64,000 bases of DNA from Bactericera cockerelli (lineage: Eukaryota; Arthropoda; Insecta; Hemiptera; Triozidae), in assembly GCA_024516035.1 (NCBI GenBank), contig CM044963.1, positions 29,791,877 to 29,855,876 of the forward strand. The letters run 5' to 3'. Of this stretch, positions 11,291 through 22,237 are shown one piece after another (position 1 is the stretch's first letter; each line of letters starts with the position of its first letter). The position numbers and the translations under genes are program-made. Under the pieces are notes generated by a model, which was not told where the DNA came from, searched no databases, and saw nothing but the letters and a program-made list of their open reading frames with translations.

Positions 11291-12364
11291 CATACGGCTT
11301 TAGGTTTAAGTATGGTCTGTTGAATACATAAGATAATAAAGAATATCCAAAAGCATAATTAAATTAAATACAATATGCTGCCACAGTAGGAATAAAACCT
11401 ACAACCCTTTGGTTTGGGGTTGAAAAGTTTGCTAGATTTCAACTAGCAATAAATAGTCTGGTACCGACAACTTGATATTGACGAATTTCAAAACATCGCT
11501 GAGTATTTTAATAACATGGTAGGATTATTATTCTATGTCGTACCGGGCCGGGGTTACCTTATTGTCCACGGTCTAGGGCTTCGTTGTTTTCGCGCACTTG
11601 GGTCTAGGATATAGGGTGTTCCGTTGTGATACCCTACTTAGGCGGAATGAAAGTTGTCAATCCCGATCGTACTCACCCAGCCCTTGCAGAGTCGGGAATT
11701 CGCTATAGTCAATCAACAATATTAACATACTGAAACACATTAATTATGGCCTGGGTAAAACCACTGCTAAATGTGAAAATTATTATTCTTACTGATATTT
11801 CTGATTATCCCAGATGAGTTTATTGTACACTATCTACTGAACCCAGTCCCATTATTAAGGTGCGAGAAATCATAAGACATGGTCTTAGCATCGTAATCGT
11901 GCATGAGAAATGTTGCACATTACCAAAAAAAAATTCTTTTTCCACAACTCCGAATTTCCAGAAAGAGAAAAATAATAATTTCACCTAATGTAGGTCTACA
12001 GAGTATGTGACCCACTTGGGGAACCGAAAATAAATGGAATAAAACTAGAACAAAACAGAAAGGACTCTAGTCCATTGAACCAAAACCGGAATTTTATACA
12101 CATCATAATCTTGTAGACCTTTGTTAGCAATAGGTAATGCAGAGAGAACACAGATACCCTTGAAGTTAATACTCAAACTGGTTTCTAGTTTCTATGTTAG
12201 ATAAGAACTGTGAAATAACCGAAATTCGGATTAAAACCAGTTGCATAATTTAAACGCGGTGTTTACAATTACTTTAATTACTGCATTATAATAGACAGTA
12301 GTTAATAATGTCCATTACGAACTTTTGACTTATCCACAAGTGAATAATTGTCAATCGTCCGCTA
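11291..12364. other. Unrecognised spacer
   Basis: About 1 kb without a recognisable gene. A stretch at about 11640-11710 (tcacccagcccttgcagagt, cgggaattcgctatag) resembles the SINE core but is too degraded to class. Confidence 0.4.
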
Positions 12365-12545
12365 TTCTTCAAGTGGTTAACGCGCTGGTCTAGTAATCCA
12401 GGTTGCTTAGGGATCCGTTGGTTCGAATCCCACCCAGTGCATGAATTTTTCCTCATTAATTTGAGTTTGTGACCACATAATAATAAGACTCTGAGGGTTA
12501 GGTGGTAGAAAATGCTGTGAGCATTAACCTCGCCTGGTGGTTACC
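12365..12545 (+). repeat. SINE-B copy
   Basis: tRNA-like head (caagtggttaacgcgctgg box A region, box B ggttcgaatccc), body gaatttttcctcattaattt, gtgaccacataataataag, and tail ggtggtagaaaatgctgtga, gcattaacctcgcctgg. Confidence 0.88.
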
Positions 12546-12690
12546 TTCCAGCATAATAGAGTCGGGAATAGCCAGCAGAATGTCCATTCTCACAATAAGG
12601 AAATTGGTGTTTTCGATATCAACCATGATCTTTTGACGTTCCGGTGACTATTCCCGACCCTACTCAAGCTGAGTGAAGAGAATTTGAGTT
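12546..12690. repeat. Inverted fragments of a SINE core
   Basis: gagtcgggaatagccag at 12569 and actattcccgaccctactc at 12648 are inverted relatives of one another, echoing the SINE core. Confidence 0.4.
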
Positions 12691-12809
12691 GATAGGTTCT
12701 ATGTGAAACAAATGTTTAGTAAAATACGCGTCGTGATATGATTGTGTAGTTTAAAGTAATGTTGAAACACTTGCAGCCAAGTAATCATCAACAACTAATA
12801 CATATCTAA

Positions 12810-12905
12810 TAAAATACACTGCCAATTATGGACACATTAGTTCCTCGTGATTGATGGTTCACATTGTATACACGTGGCAATTTTGAAATTTTATACTTTT
12901 GTTTA
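12810..12905 (-). repeat. Repeat family R end fragment
   Basis: cactgccaattatggacac, cctcgtgatt and cacattgtatacacgtggc match 16545-16620, and a shorter inverted piece near 19855. Confidence 0.6.
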
Positions 12906-13380
12906 TATTCCTATTTTCATAAAAAATACCGGGACACCTAAAATGTTAACGTTTGATGCCTTGGTGTTTCAAACACCCGCACCCTTACCCTACTTGATAC
13001 CCGAGGTACGGCCTTCTATGTATTTCCCCTTCGTACTTTACACACGTGGCTTGGCCTTAATTCTGTTTAGTCCTTCTCCATACCTGAGACATTGCGAAGT
13101 ATGTGTTTTTCTAACCTTATGGCCGTGTATATTTTCTAGTCCTACTGTATGACACTAATATTTATTATAAAAGAAATATAGAATAACCGAAAAATTTCGA
13201 TAGCCAGTTTTCAGTGTCAAAAAACGTTTTATGTTCCTGTTGGCCTTTTTATAAATGAATTATCTTGCCTACGGTACACTGTAAAAGCTAGATACTTGAA
13301 ATATTTTGGCATGTCGACCTTTTTTTCCTATTATTAGGCACTTTAACCATTTATTGTATGGTCGTTCGTGCCGCTCCTCT
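12906..13380. other. Unrecognised spacer
   Basis: A 101-codon plus-strand frame (12847-13152) starts in repeat R and has no recognisable motif, so I do not call it. Confidence 0.4.
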
Positions 13381-13386
13381 CAAGGT

Positions 13387-13660
13387 CTACATGAGATGAA
13401 GGAGGTTGATACTTCTTAGAAAAGTCATCAGTGAGTCCACTTCGCTGGTAGGGTTCAGTAGAGATGGTTTTGGGTTATATGATTGGGGGTTTGCATTGTA
13501 AGTGTGACATTCGTTTACGATGTGACGAACAGACATGGGATCACCACAGGTACACACAGGAGGAGGGGTCTTGGTAAAGATGAAAGAGTGAGTCAGTCTT
13601 GTGTGACCAATTTTTATGTTATAGGAGGAGGAGAACGTTACCGGACTACGTGAGTTAAAT
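13387..13660 (-). pseudogene. LINE 3' end: C-terminal Cys/His segment of an RNase H-bearing non-LTR polyprotein
   Basis: On the minus strand an uninterrupted frame reads IKIGHTRLTHSF, PPPVCTCGDPMSVRHIVNEC and ends INLLHLM then stop. This IGHTRLTH..C..C..HI..EC layout is the usual C-terminus of I/Jockey-type LINE ORF2. Only this last piece of the element survives. Confidence 0.8.
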
Positions 13661-13796
13661 GCAGTGTTTATTTTATTATACTATGAACATATTATGTACA
13701 TAAATATTAGAGCCTGTCCCGAGATAGCTAGAAAAGCATAAACACATAATGTTAAATGATAATAAAGTTATTAATAGGATACTTAATAATAATTCC

Positions 13797-14010
13797 GAGC
13801 CAGCGTCGATGACGCGTTGAATGCAACGGTTCTCATAGGATCACCGAAGTTAAGCAACGTCCAGCGAGGTGAAGACTTCGTGATGCTGGCATTTCGGCCC
13901 CATCCAGGCTGGTTGAGGTTCATGTGGGTAGCAGGTTTGAGAATTTCCTGCGAATAGAGGGTAACACCCCCGTCGTGATGAGACCATGTAGTTTTTTGGC
14001 ATTGAGCAAA
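13797..14010 (+). repeat. 5S rRNA-derived SINE (SINE-G), plus strand
   Basis: Starts gccagcgtcgatgacgcg, then gaatgcaacggttctcatag, gatcaccgaagttaagcaac and gtccagcgaggtgaagactt. It skips the ggatgggtgacc part and enters the core (gatgctggcatttcggcccc) and ggtaacacccccgtcgtgat. Confidence 0.85.
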
Positions 14011-14405
14011 AACAATGATTTCAATGATATAATATAATACAAGAAAATAAAAATAATTAAGTGTAAAAAGTAACAAAAGTTGGGTTAAGAAAAAATGAAA
14101 TAATAGTGATAATAACAAACAAAACATAATAAGGTAAAATAAGATTTCAAACGCTTCGTAAAGATAAATTTTAATAATAATAGGGAATATCTCAGAGTTG
14201 AATTTGTTCAGACAAGCTGGGTAATCTAGTGCGAGTAGTCTCTAGAATCTCTAGATGACTCAGTGTCTAGCTGTCTACTGCCGGTATCATCCCCAGATCA
14301 GACTACTCGTCTACAGTTGTAGGTACGAGTAGGACTGTTACCCGGGCCAGACTACTTGACTAAAATCAGTCCGAGTGATTTTATTTCATTTTATTTAGAT
14401 ATAGG
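14011..14405. other. Unrecognised AT-rich spacer
   Basis: The 114-codon minus frame at 13783-14127 overlaps the 5S SINE and is not a gene. Short repeats of agtctctagaatctctag occur near 14238. Confidence 0.4.
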
Positions 14406-14408
14406 TAG

Positions 14409-14640
14409 ATAGCGGGCTGTCGCCCGCTTTGCGAGCCGAGGCATGGCCGTAAAGCAAAAAATCCTTTTTCGCCAATGGCAGGTGTTGTAGTGGGAATTTC
14501 GAAAAATCCTGTCTTATTGCACATCTAGACTATAAGACAAAGCTACCTACCAAATTTCAGCTTCCTAGGACTTACCAGTTCGGAGAAACAGTGATGAATC
14601 AGTGAGTGAGTGAGTTAAACTCTCTTTTGTAAGTATAGAT
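14409..14640 (-). mobile_element. Helitron-like non-autonomous element, diverged
   Basis: Minus orientation: the terminal hairpin GCGGGC-GACA-GCCCGC is followed by CTAT. The body (attggcgaaaaaggat, acaacacctgcc, tttggtaggtagctttgtct) matches 34810-35050, 41391-41603 and 45660-45898. The 5' end is worn. Confidence 0.7.
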
Positions 14641-15338
14641 AGGATTTAGTCTATAAGTATTAGGTACCAAATGAACAGTTGCAAGACTTGTTTCAAAATA
14701 CATAGCGCAATTCCGCAGGTTCATTGCGGTTATTTTAACCATTTGGAAAGAGCATTTTTAAATAATGTACCTAATTAAAACAAAGGTAGTATAATATTAT
14801 ATTATTTTTAGGGTGTAATTCCCGACTGTAGTAGGAAAGAATACAATGGTCTATTGCAAGTAGGGGTCTGAATTTTTTAGTTGTGACATTGTAGTTGAAA
14901 GCGACGTTAAACCCAAAATAATAAAATAAAATAAATCCAACGGGGTACAAGCGTGCAATGCAAGGATTATTGTGTATAATATCAGGACGGTTGCAGTACT
15001 TTAATAGGATATTGTAAACTTGTATTTGGAGACTGGCATCTCCACGGCCCTAGTCCACCTGAGCTGATGGTGTAAAAGTGTACTTAATTAAAAGCATTAA
15101 GTCTGTATTTTTAAAGTTTTGCACTCTTAAAAAAATCCAAGAAAAAATAGATGAGGAATATCCAAGCATGGGGTGGGATTCGATCCACGAATCACGGATC
15201 CCCATTCCCCATGCATGCGCTGGATTATTTACATTACAGATCCAGTGCCGCGCCGTAACCACATCAACTACTAATGCTGGTATTTAAAATGTACCTTATG
15301 AATACATCATTTGTACATAAATGTACTACATTGTACTA
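14641..15338. other. Spacer with a SINE-G tail fragment
   Basis: The segment at 14870-14925 (gtagttgaaagcgacgttaa then AAATAA-rich) is a detached SINE-G tail. About 15150-15285 resembles a worn tRNA-SINE head (ggggtgggattcgatccacg). Nothing else recognised. Confidence 0.45.
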
Positions 15339-16388
15339 CAGTAAACTTTGCCTATAACGACGGTCAAAGGACCTGGAACTTTTCGTCGTTATAGGCGAAT
15401 GTCGTTATAACCAAATGTACTTATGTAGTTGCATATTCATTATTCACTTCATGTGGGGGTAAAATTGTCAATACAAAGGTACATTAAATTTGAACAAAGT
15501 AATGGTTATACGTTTGTTTTTTGGATAAACACTGTTATGAATAAACTTATATTACAGCATTAACACAATTAACAAATGAGAAGTCGTATTCAATGTATTC
15601 ATAGATGTGCTAATGTGGTACATATTTTTTTTTTCTTTTTTAAAGATAAGTGTTTCAACTGTTTCACAGCCATTTTTATTTCGTAGCTATGAAACAGGAG
15701 CTACTGTAGACGCTTGTGGTCTGTGTTGTAGCCTGCCCAATCCGTAGTATGCCTCCCATCTGATGGGCGAGAAGTGACACAATACTTCCCAGTTAGGTGC
15801 AGGGTCAACACGAGCGCACCGGAAGAAATCCCTTACAAACAACTGTAACCAAACTTTGAATAGATTTTTATCTGTCGGCGCGGGGGTTCCAACCCGGGAC
15901 CTTCAGAATGGCAAGCGAGTGCTTAACTACTGAGCTCTTCGTGCGCTCCATATAATTATAAATACATTTTTTGAAAAATTCTGTAATTTTAGATTGTCTC
16001 GCCTTCATAAGATAATTATTGCAAGACTTAATCCAATTACCGATACATATATTCTCATTATTTAAATTCTATGCAGTTCAGAAGTCAAAACAAAAGTGGC
16101 ATTGATTCTATGTTCAGCGACACGTGTCGTGCTCAGAGTTTCGGCAAAAATTAACAGGATAGACAATTCTTTCTACTCTTCATGTCGCCGTCGTTATAGC
16201 CGAAGTATTTTTTCATTTTTTTGCACTGAAGTTTAGGTCGCTATAAGTAAAGGCGTCGTTAAAGACAAGGTCGTTACAACCGGTGGAAAATCAATAGAAC
16301 AAGATAGGGGAAACCAAGGGACTACGATATTTGGTCGCTATAACCGCTCGGTCGTTATACCGGAGATCGTTATAGGCGAAATTTACTA
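15339..16388. mobile_element. pogo/Tigger-like non-autonomous DNA transposon with nested SINE
   Basis: The left end TA-CAGTAAACTTTGCCTATAAC and the right end gatcgttataggcgaaattt-act are inverted. Multiple subterminal cgttataggcga / gtcgctata motifs lie inside each end. The right terminal bases have drifted. No transposase frame is visible, and a SINE-F copy interrupts the middle. Confidence 0.75.
15650..15950 (-). repeat. SINE-F copy nested in the pogo-like element
   Basis: On the minus strand the head has gagctcagtagttaagcact and box B gggttggaacccc, then a body with gcgctcgtgttgacc and ctcgcccatcaga, ending in the tttcatagctacgaaataaa segment. Confidence 0.8.
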
Positions 16389-16544
16389 AATACACATGTA
16401 ATCACGAGCTACAATGTAATCCGTCACAATGTAGCGTGATACTTCAGTCTTTTATGTTCACACCAGATTTTTTTTTACCATACATGTTACTCAAGAAATA
16501 TTTTCGTTTTCGATAATATTTGATGGTACCACAGCAACAAGAAC

Positions 16545-17190
16545 ACTGCCAATTATGGACACAATACTTCCTCGTGATTTCACATTGTATACACGTGCCA
16601 ATTTTGAGATTTTATTCTAAATCACTTTTATCTCCAAAACCGCTTAACTGATTTTCTTCAAATTTGTTTTATATGGTAGAATACTGTTTTTCCTACATTC
16701 TGGACTCTACAAAAAATTCTGAGTCGGCAATTGGTGAACCTTTTCTTGACTTTTTTGTCCAAATTTTTGGATTTTCTTAAATATCAGAGTTAAATAATTA
16801 TAATTAGTTTAAAAATAAATATAAATAGTTTATTTAAAATAATAATATATGCATATAAAATATATACATACAAAATTTCATCAAAATCAGGTGTACCATT
16901 CACGAGATATAAGCGTTTAAGTAAAAAGTTAGTGGTCAGGCGCATGGTCTCTTTCACCCAGAACCGCTAGTACGAATTCGATGAATTTAAAATGGGACCA
17001 TCTACAGAACGTCTTCTATATCCGTTGTGTAGTTTCCGAAATTTGCGCGTTACAAGGAATATTTTTAACAGATCGACGGACCGACAGACGGACACAAAAC
17101 CACAGTTGCTCAGGAGGTTATGAAACGTCCAGAAATATGAAAAAAATCGGAGCAAAAATATATTTTTTTTTTACAAAAACGAACACAATA
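16545..17190 (-). repeat. Repeat family R, long copy
   Basis: Minus orientation of a dispersed repeat whose body (taacctcctgagcaactgtg, gtccgtctgtcggtccgtcg, acgcgcaaatttcggaaact, tttgatgaaattttgtatgt) matches 18235-18560 and 47925-48420. It is flanked at 17185 by cttccgatttctaatatt. Mechanism of spread unknown. Confidence 0.75.
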
Positions 17191-17209
17191 CTTCCGATTT
17201 CTAATATTA

Positions 17210-17603
17210 AGGTAGGATCACACGATATGGCAGAGCGACATATAATATGGCAATCTCCCTTGCCATAGCGTGTGATCGATCTTTGTTTACATGACCATAG
17301 AAATATTTGGGTCTATGGCGACAAGTTTTTTCTATGGTGCCATAGACGTATAGCAGGATCTATGGCATTCGTGTGAGTGCTTCATCACACACACATGGTC
17401 TACATTGTCTACAATATGGAATGGTGACGACTGGCAGGCTTGTCTATGGCAAGGGGGAAGACGTACAATGCCATAGAGTTTTTTGTCACATTATATGACA
17501 TCGTGTGAGTACCATAGATTATAATTATGTGCCATTCGTTTTTTTTTTTTCTCGCCATAGAAAATATGGCACCTGTGCCATATTTTCTAGTGTGATCCTA
17601 CCT
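17210..17603. mobile_element. MITE, Harbinger-like (3-bp TSD TTA), with reiterated CTATGG motifs
   Basis: Termini AGGTAGGATCACAC and GTGTGATCCTACCT are perfect inverted repeats flanked by TTA on both sides (17207-17209, 17604-17606). The 394-bp interior contains many copies of CTATGG or CCATAG in both orientations and has no ORF. A 3-bp TWA duplication is typical of PIF/Harbinger elements. It sits inside the repeat R border sequence. Confidence 0.8.
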
Positions 17604-17944
17604 TTAGAAATTTATCGGAAATAAAAGTTTATTTGCTTATTTTCAAATATTTCTTATGACCTACTTGGCTTATACCAAATCGACAGGACACCAAGACATT
17701 AAAATTCAAAAGAGAAAGAAATTTTCTAGGCATTTCTTAAGCAACGATGTAGGATTTTTCAATGACACTTTTTTCCACGAGTAGTGATTTAATAATTTTA
17801 GTGTGCAAGATCTCTTTTTATTTCGTCAGAAATGAATTCGATGGGTAACGAACTCCTCCCTTTAACCTTTCTTCTAATATCTATAGGTATTAAATATTCA
17901 GTAGTTGGTAACAAACCATAGTGAAAGATAGGAGAATCTGTAGC
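17604..17944. other. AT-rich spacer
   Basis: Begins with the other half of the repeat R border (tagaaatttatcgg). Otherwise unrecognised. Confidence 0.4.
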
Positions 17945-18118
17945 CACCTTAGTCGAGTGTGGACCGCGCTAGGCTTGCTCATACGGTGACCTGGGTTTGA
18001 TTCCCAGCGCAGTCGGAATTTTTCGACTGTCTCATGAATGTTACGGATATTCACTCATACCTCGTGAGGAAAAATGAGTTGCTACTTTAATGTGAGCAAC
18101 AAACAGTGGAGGATAGGG
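17945..18118 (+). repeat. SINE-H copy (tRNA-like head)
   Basis: tRNA-like head with box B gggtttgattccc followed by a tail with gaggaaaaatgagttgctac. A tail relative lies at 21240-21300. Confidence 0.6.
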
Positions 18119-18119
18119 A

Positions 18120-18225
18120 AAAAACACTACGGGCAGAAGAAGGCCGCAACTGCCTGGCGCCGCTTTCGGGCGAAATACGAATATCCGTCGAACAGAGCAA
18201 GATAGAATAAAGCTACTAGTCGGAG
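18120..18225 (+). repeat. Satellite-related fragment
   Basis: aaggccgcaactgcctggcg, ccgctttcgggcg, gtcgaacagagcaagataga and aagctactagtcgg match the 3' half of a 270-bp unit. Confidence 0.65.
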
Positions 18226-18234
18226 TAGCTTATA

Positions 18235-18560
18235 TTTTACTTCTGATAAATTTCTAATATTAGAAATGGGAAGTATTGTGTTCGTTTCAAAAAAATAATA
18301 ATATTTTTTTGCTCTGATTTTTTTTTTTGTTGTATATCTGGACGTTTCATAACCTCCTGAGCAACTTTATATTTGTGTCTGTCTGTCGGTCTGTCTATCA
18401 GTAGGTCTGTTATCTGTTAAATGCATTCCTTGTAACGCGCAAATCTCAGAAACTACTGAACGGATTTTGATGAAATTTTATACACACAAAGGAAATTTAA
18501 TATTGGAAATTTAATATACTATTGAAATTTTGTATGTATTTGCGTATTACCGTTTTACAT
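18235..18560 (+). repeat. Repeat family R copy
   Basis: Starts ctaatattagaaatgggaag then tattgtgttcgttt, gacgtttcataacctcctga, gtctgtctgtcggtctgtct and acgcgcaaatctcagaaact. Confidence 0.75.
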
Positions 18561-18604
18561 AATGCATTAATAATTATTTTTTATTAAATTTTGATTGAGC
18601 TCTG

Positions 18605-18995
18605 ATTATTAAGTAAAGCCGAATTTTGGCCAACACTGATTGCCGCCCCTGGGTGTCCCCGCCCGCATTTGGGTACGGTTCAAAGGTGGAAAAGTATCTG
18701 CCCGCCGAGATGAACACTTTCGGTTCCAGGAAATCTTTGTATTTTTACCGTAAAACCGCAACTGCCTGGCGCCGCTTTCGCGTGGAATTACGCGGTACGA
18801 AGCACGATAGAAAAAAACCATTAGTCGAAGGAGTCTTCTAAATTTTTCTTAGAATACGAATCGAAAATCATCTTTAAATTTGGAACATATTTTAGGCTAA
18901 CTTTGATCGCCGACCCTAGACGACCCCGCCGCTTTCAAAGGTGAAAAAATGTCTGCCCGCCGGGACGAACACTTTTGACTCCTATCATAAAACTA
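18605..18995 (+). repeat. One and a half diverged satellite-related units
   Basis: gattgccgcccctgggtgtc, ggaaaagtatctgcccgccg, gccgctttcgcgtgg and a second ctttgatcgccgacccta follow the unit order of the 22.5-24.8 kb array. Two overlapping frames on opposite strands here are repeat shadows. Confidence 0.7.
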
Positions 18996-19249
18996 ACTTG
19001 TTCCTAATCTAATAGTTACTCAATATTATGTATTCCTATGTTTTGTATTTCTGTATCCATGAGACCTGTAGTATCTATTGATGACTCACATTCGAGAGTT
19101 TTATATGAATGGGTGTTTTTCTCTCGTTTTCATCAAGAGAATCTATGAACGATGCCAAAATAATGGCTTTTTAAGACCCAAAATAAAAACCGGTGATAGA
19201 GCAGTATCTTTTGAATTGCTTCTTGTTTTTTTGTTTGTTTGTTTTTTTT

Positions 19250-19785
19250 TTGTCTTCTTATTACTTTCTTTATCCTATAGAAAGGAAAGTATTGTATTCG
19301 TCGAAAATTTGATCTATTCAGTTTTTCACATTTCTGTACGAATCATAACCTCAGGATATCAAAAAAGATGTTTTCAGACATTTGTCCGTGCGTCTATCTG
19401 TCTGTCTGTGAACAAGATATCTCGAGACCGGTAAGAGCTAGGACTTGGAATTTGGTATGGAAATTAATTTTATACAACAAACGAACCACGAAACTTTTGG
19501 TTGAAATCGGCCGCATACAAAAAAATTTGGAGAACAACATTTTGGACCTCGGCCTCAATTTACCGGTATTTGGGGGGGGGGGGGCAGTTTTGACTAACTT
19601 TTTTATTATTTATCCTAGATGGAGGTTGTGACATATCAAATTTGATGATTTTGAAGTGTTGATTACGAATTTGGAATTGATTTTAGCTATCTGTTAACGT
19701 TGAGTCAATAGTGCCTGAATTCGACTTCTTTTTGGGGGATAAGGAAAGTCGTGTGATGTTTACACCAAAAAAATTTCGAATAGAA
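19250..19785 (+). repeat. Repeat family H copy
   Basis: Opens tactttctttatcctataga, aaggaaagtattgtattcgt and cgaaaatttga. It carries tctgtctgtctg, aaatttggtatgg, a homopolymer G10 near 19571, and ends aaggaaagtcgtgtgatgtt. The second copy at 43587-44255 has the same order. Frames of 118 and 87 codons across it are not genes. Confidence 0.75.
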
Positions 19786-20338
19786 ATAGTTTTTTGTTTG
19801 ATACTTGAGACAAATTTCTAATATTAGTAATCGAACTCACGAGAAAGTATTGAGTCCATAATTGGCAGAGTATTTTTTGCTTGTTTTAGTTAAAAGTAGT
19901 GTTTTGAAAACCTGTAATATCGAGTGAGTGAGCAATCTATGTATATTCTTTACCTTGACAATTCTTTTAATTTCTTAAATTACCTGTAATGAACCATATC
20001 GAATTATATAAGTCATAAGAAAGATTTCCGATATTTTGTCGATTTGGAGCTATTTACCTTGTTTCTTGTAATTGAAATAGTGCCAAGTGTAAAACATGTG
20101 ATGCCGAACTCAAGACCCTAGGACCTAGGAGGATCTACGAAAGGATTACATGCATACACATTTACACATCTTTGGACAAAACACAAGAAAAATGTTCTCA
20201 GACCATCAACCTCCACGAGTTAATAGGTAAAGAAGCTCAAGTTCAGGTGACAAATTCAATGATGTTTTGGCGAGAATTACAGCGCTTGAGGGTGTAGTTG
20301 GTCAAGTCAAACGATCCGAGAGAGCTTCTCCGAGCTTC
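19786..20338. other. Unrecognised spacer
   Basis: Includes an inverted scrap of repeat R (gagtccataattggcag at about 19852) and otherwise nothing I can class. Confidence 0.4.
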
Positions 20339-20339
20339 G

Positions 20340-20673
20340 TAAATAAATACAACTTCTTCTTCTTTCACTCTGTCTTTCCCAATCCTACTTGGAGTCGGCA
20401 TTGTTCAACCTCATGGTTGAGGTTGGTTGTGGCAAATGTTTTACGGCTGGAAGACCATCCTAACACCAACGATTCTATTTGATTTTTCGCTGGGAATTAA
20501 TGTGGGAAAGCTACCCACATTAAACTTACCCAGCCTGGTTAGGGCCGGCAATGCCAGCCTCGCGTGTTTGGGGGAACAGAATTTTCTTTGTGAAATGTGT
20601 GCTCCGACCGGTAATCGAACTCAGAATCTCTGTACTACGGGCAGTAGTCACAACCGTTACGCCATGGAAGCTG
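20340..20673 (-). repeat. SINE-D copy (tail type 1)
   Basis: Minus strand: head agcttccatggcgtaacggt with box B gagttcgattaccggtc, shared core, then acggctggaagacc and the ctcaaccatgaggttgaac tail. Confidence 0.85.
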
Positions 20674-21060
20674 GCGTATATAAATAGAACTTGATCTACC
20701 CATTTCTTGTTATTATTTTTATACTAAATTTGTGCATTGTTAAATGTTAAAAAAGTATTCATGAACCATTTTTATTTATTGAAAAACACAAAAAAATGTT
20801 GTTTTTTTATGTAGTATCTGTAGGATGAGAGAAAATACACGTTCTTCAGAAATGGAACTGATTTATTCATGGATCAAGCTGCCAGTCCATAAAGGAAATA
20901 CATAAATCGTGGATGAACTAACTACAAGATCTAACAGTTTGCCTTTATCATAGGTATTTTCAAGAGCTATCAAATCCTGTTATCCCGAGATCGCCAATTT
21001 TCAATCCCCATTTTTCGGGATTGAAATAGTACGGGGATTGTAAACCCTAAATACGAACCA
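20674..21060. other. Unrecognised AT-rich spacer
   Basis: No supported feature. Confidence 0.4.
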
Positions 21061-21064
21061 AAAG

Positions 21065-21240
21065 ACGAATTTTAAAGTTCGAACATAATTTTTGGCCTAC
21101 CGTGATTGCCGCCCCTTGCCGTCTCCGCCCACGACTCAGTTCACCAACACAACTCCTTTTGATTTTTTTCAATTTCATATTTTAAACATAATTTTCGGCC
21201 AACCTTAATCGCCACCCCTGGGCGGCACCGTATGCCCGTG
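21065..21240 (+). repeat. Satellite-related fragments
   Basis: gttcgaacataatttttggc, gtgattgccgccccttgccg and a second ttaatcgccacccctgggcg match parts of the 270-bp unit. Confidence 0.6.
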
Positions 21241-21311
21241 TAGTTAATGAGAAAAATGAGTAGTTACTTGTATGAGTAACGACCAGTGACGGCATTACCA
21301 GAGTAAAAAGA

Positions 21312-21697
21312 AATTGAATGGGTGAGTAGAAGAACCAGGAATGTCAAAAATCGACTTTTCAGGAAAGCAAAAATAAGATTTGTCTTATTTTTGCTTTCCT
21401 GATGCTAATGAGTATAATAAAATTAAATTTTAAATTCCTTGTTATTCGACAAGATTCTCACAACTAGGTACTAATACCGCTAGCAAAGAGTGGTCAGTGA
21501 TTTTGTTACTATCCCTATTTTACATCAGATTTTTTTTCCGCTTCCCCCACTTTAAAATCGAACAAAATTATACTTTTAAGGGGTATTTCTCCTTCATATT
21601 CACAGAGATGATAGAAAAGAGTACACTCTTTCCTATTCCACGAAGAAAAAAAAATCGATTTTTGACATTCCTGGTTCTTCTACTCACCCATTCAATT
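21312..21697. repeat. Perfect 43-bp inverted repeat with nested 19-bp hairpin
   Basis: Arms at 21312-21354 and 21655-21697 are perfect inverse copies over 43 bp, 300 bp apart. Just inside the left arm, 21360-21378 and 21383-21401 form a perfect 19-bp stem with a 4-nt loop. Part of the arm (cttctactcacccattcaat) recurs at about 56693, suggesting mobile-element origin. Confidence 0.85.
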
Positions 21698-21699
21698 AA

Positions 21700-22235
21700 T
21701 GTAAAAGAATTTGAAAAGTACAGGAGGCTCTTAGTAATGCTGTGCTACCCACAAAAAATTGTGAAGAGGCCTTGTGCTTCACCACAAACGAAATTCATAA
21801 CAACAAAGAAGCAGACCAACTCGACAAAGAAGGATTGAACAGTAAAACATCCCGTTGAATAGAATACCGATCCATGATTAGAAGAATGTTGTGGAGAAAA
21901 AAATTGTTACACAATAGCATGATGAATGGACAAATTTAACTGAAAACAAATTGCGAGAAATAAAGCCTGAGAACAAACCTTGGCACCCCTCTTTCTACAT
22001 GAAAAGGATGGAGCAGGTCTCTCTCACACGTCTCCGCATTGGACACACAACCTCACCCATTGTTATCTAAAAAAAAGGACCCTCCCCGTTTCTGCGAAGT
22101 TTGTTCCTGTAGATTAACTGATTAACAGTAAAACACATCCTAAGAGATTGTATTAAGTACCTGACGTTAAGAGACCCATATGATTCAATACTTGCTCAAT
22201 TGAAAATGAAAGCGCAATCTTAACTTTTCTGAACA
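21700..22235 (+). pseudogene. Decayed LINE RNase H and 3' end remnant
   Basis: Broken plus-strand frames read CFTTNEIHNNKEADQLDKE (end of an RNase H domain), then WHPSFYMKRMEQVSLTRLRI followed by GHTTSP, and after frameshifts a Cys/His tail. The order and the RLRIGHT signature match the I/Jockey-type ORF2 C-terminus. Confidence 0.65.
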
Positions 22236-22237
22236 AA

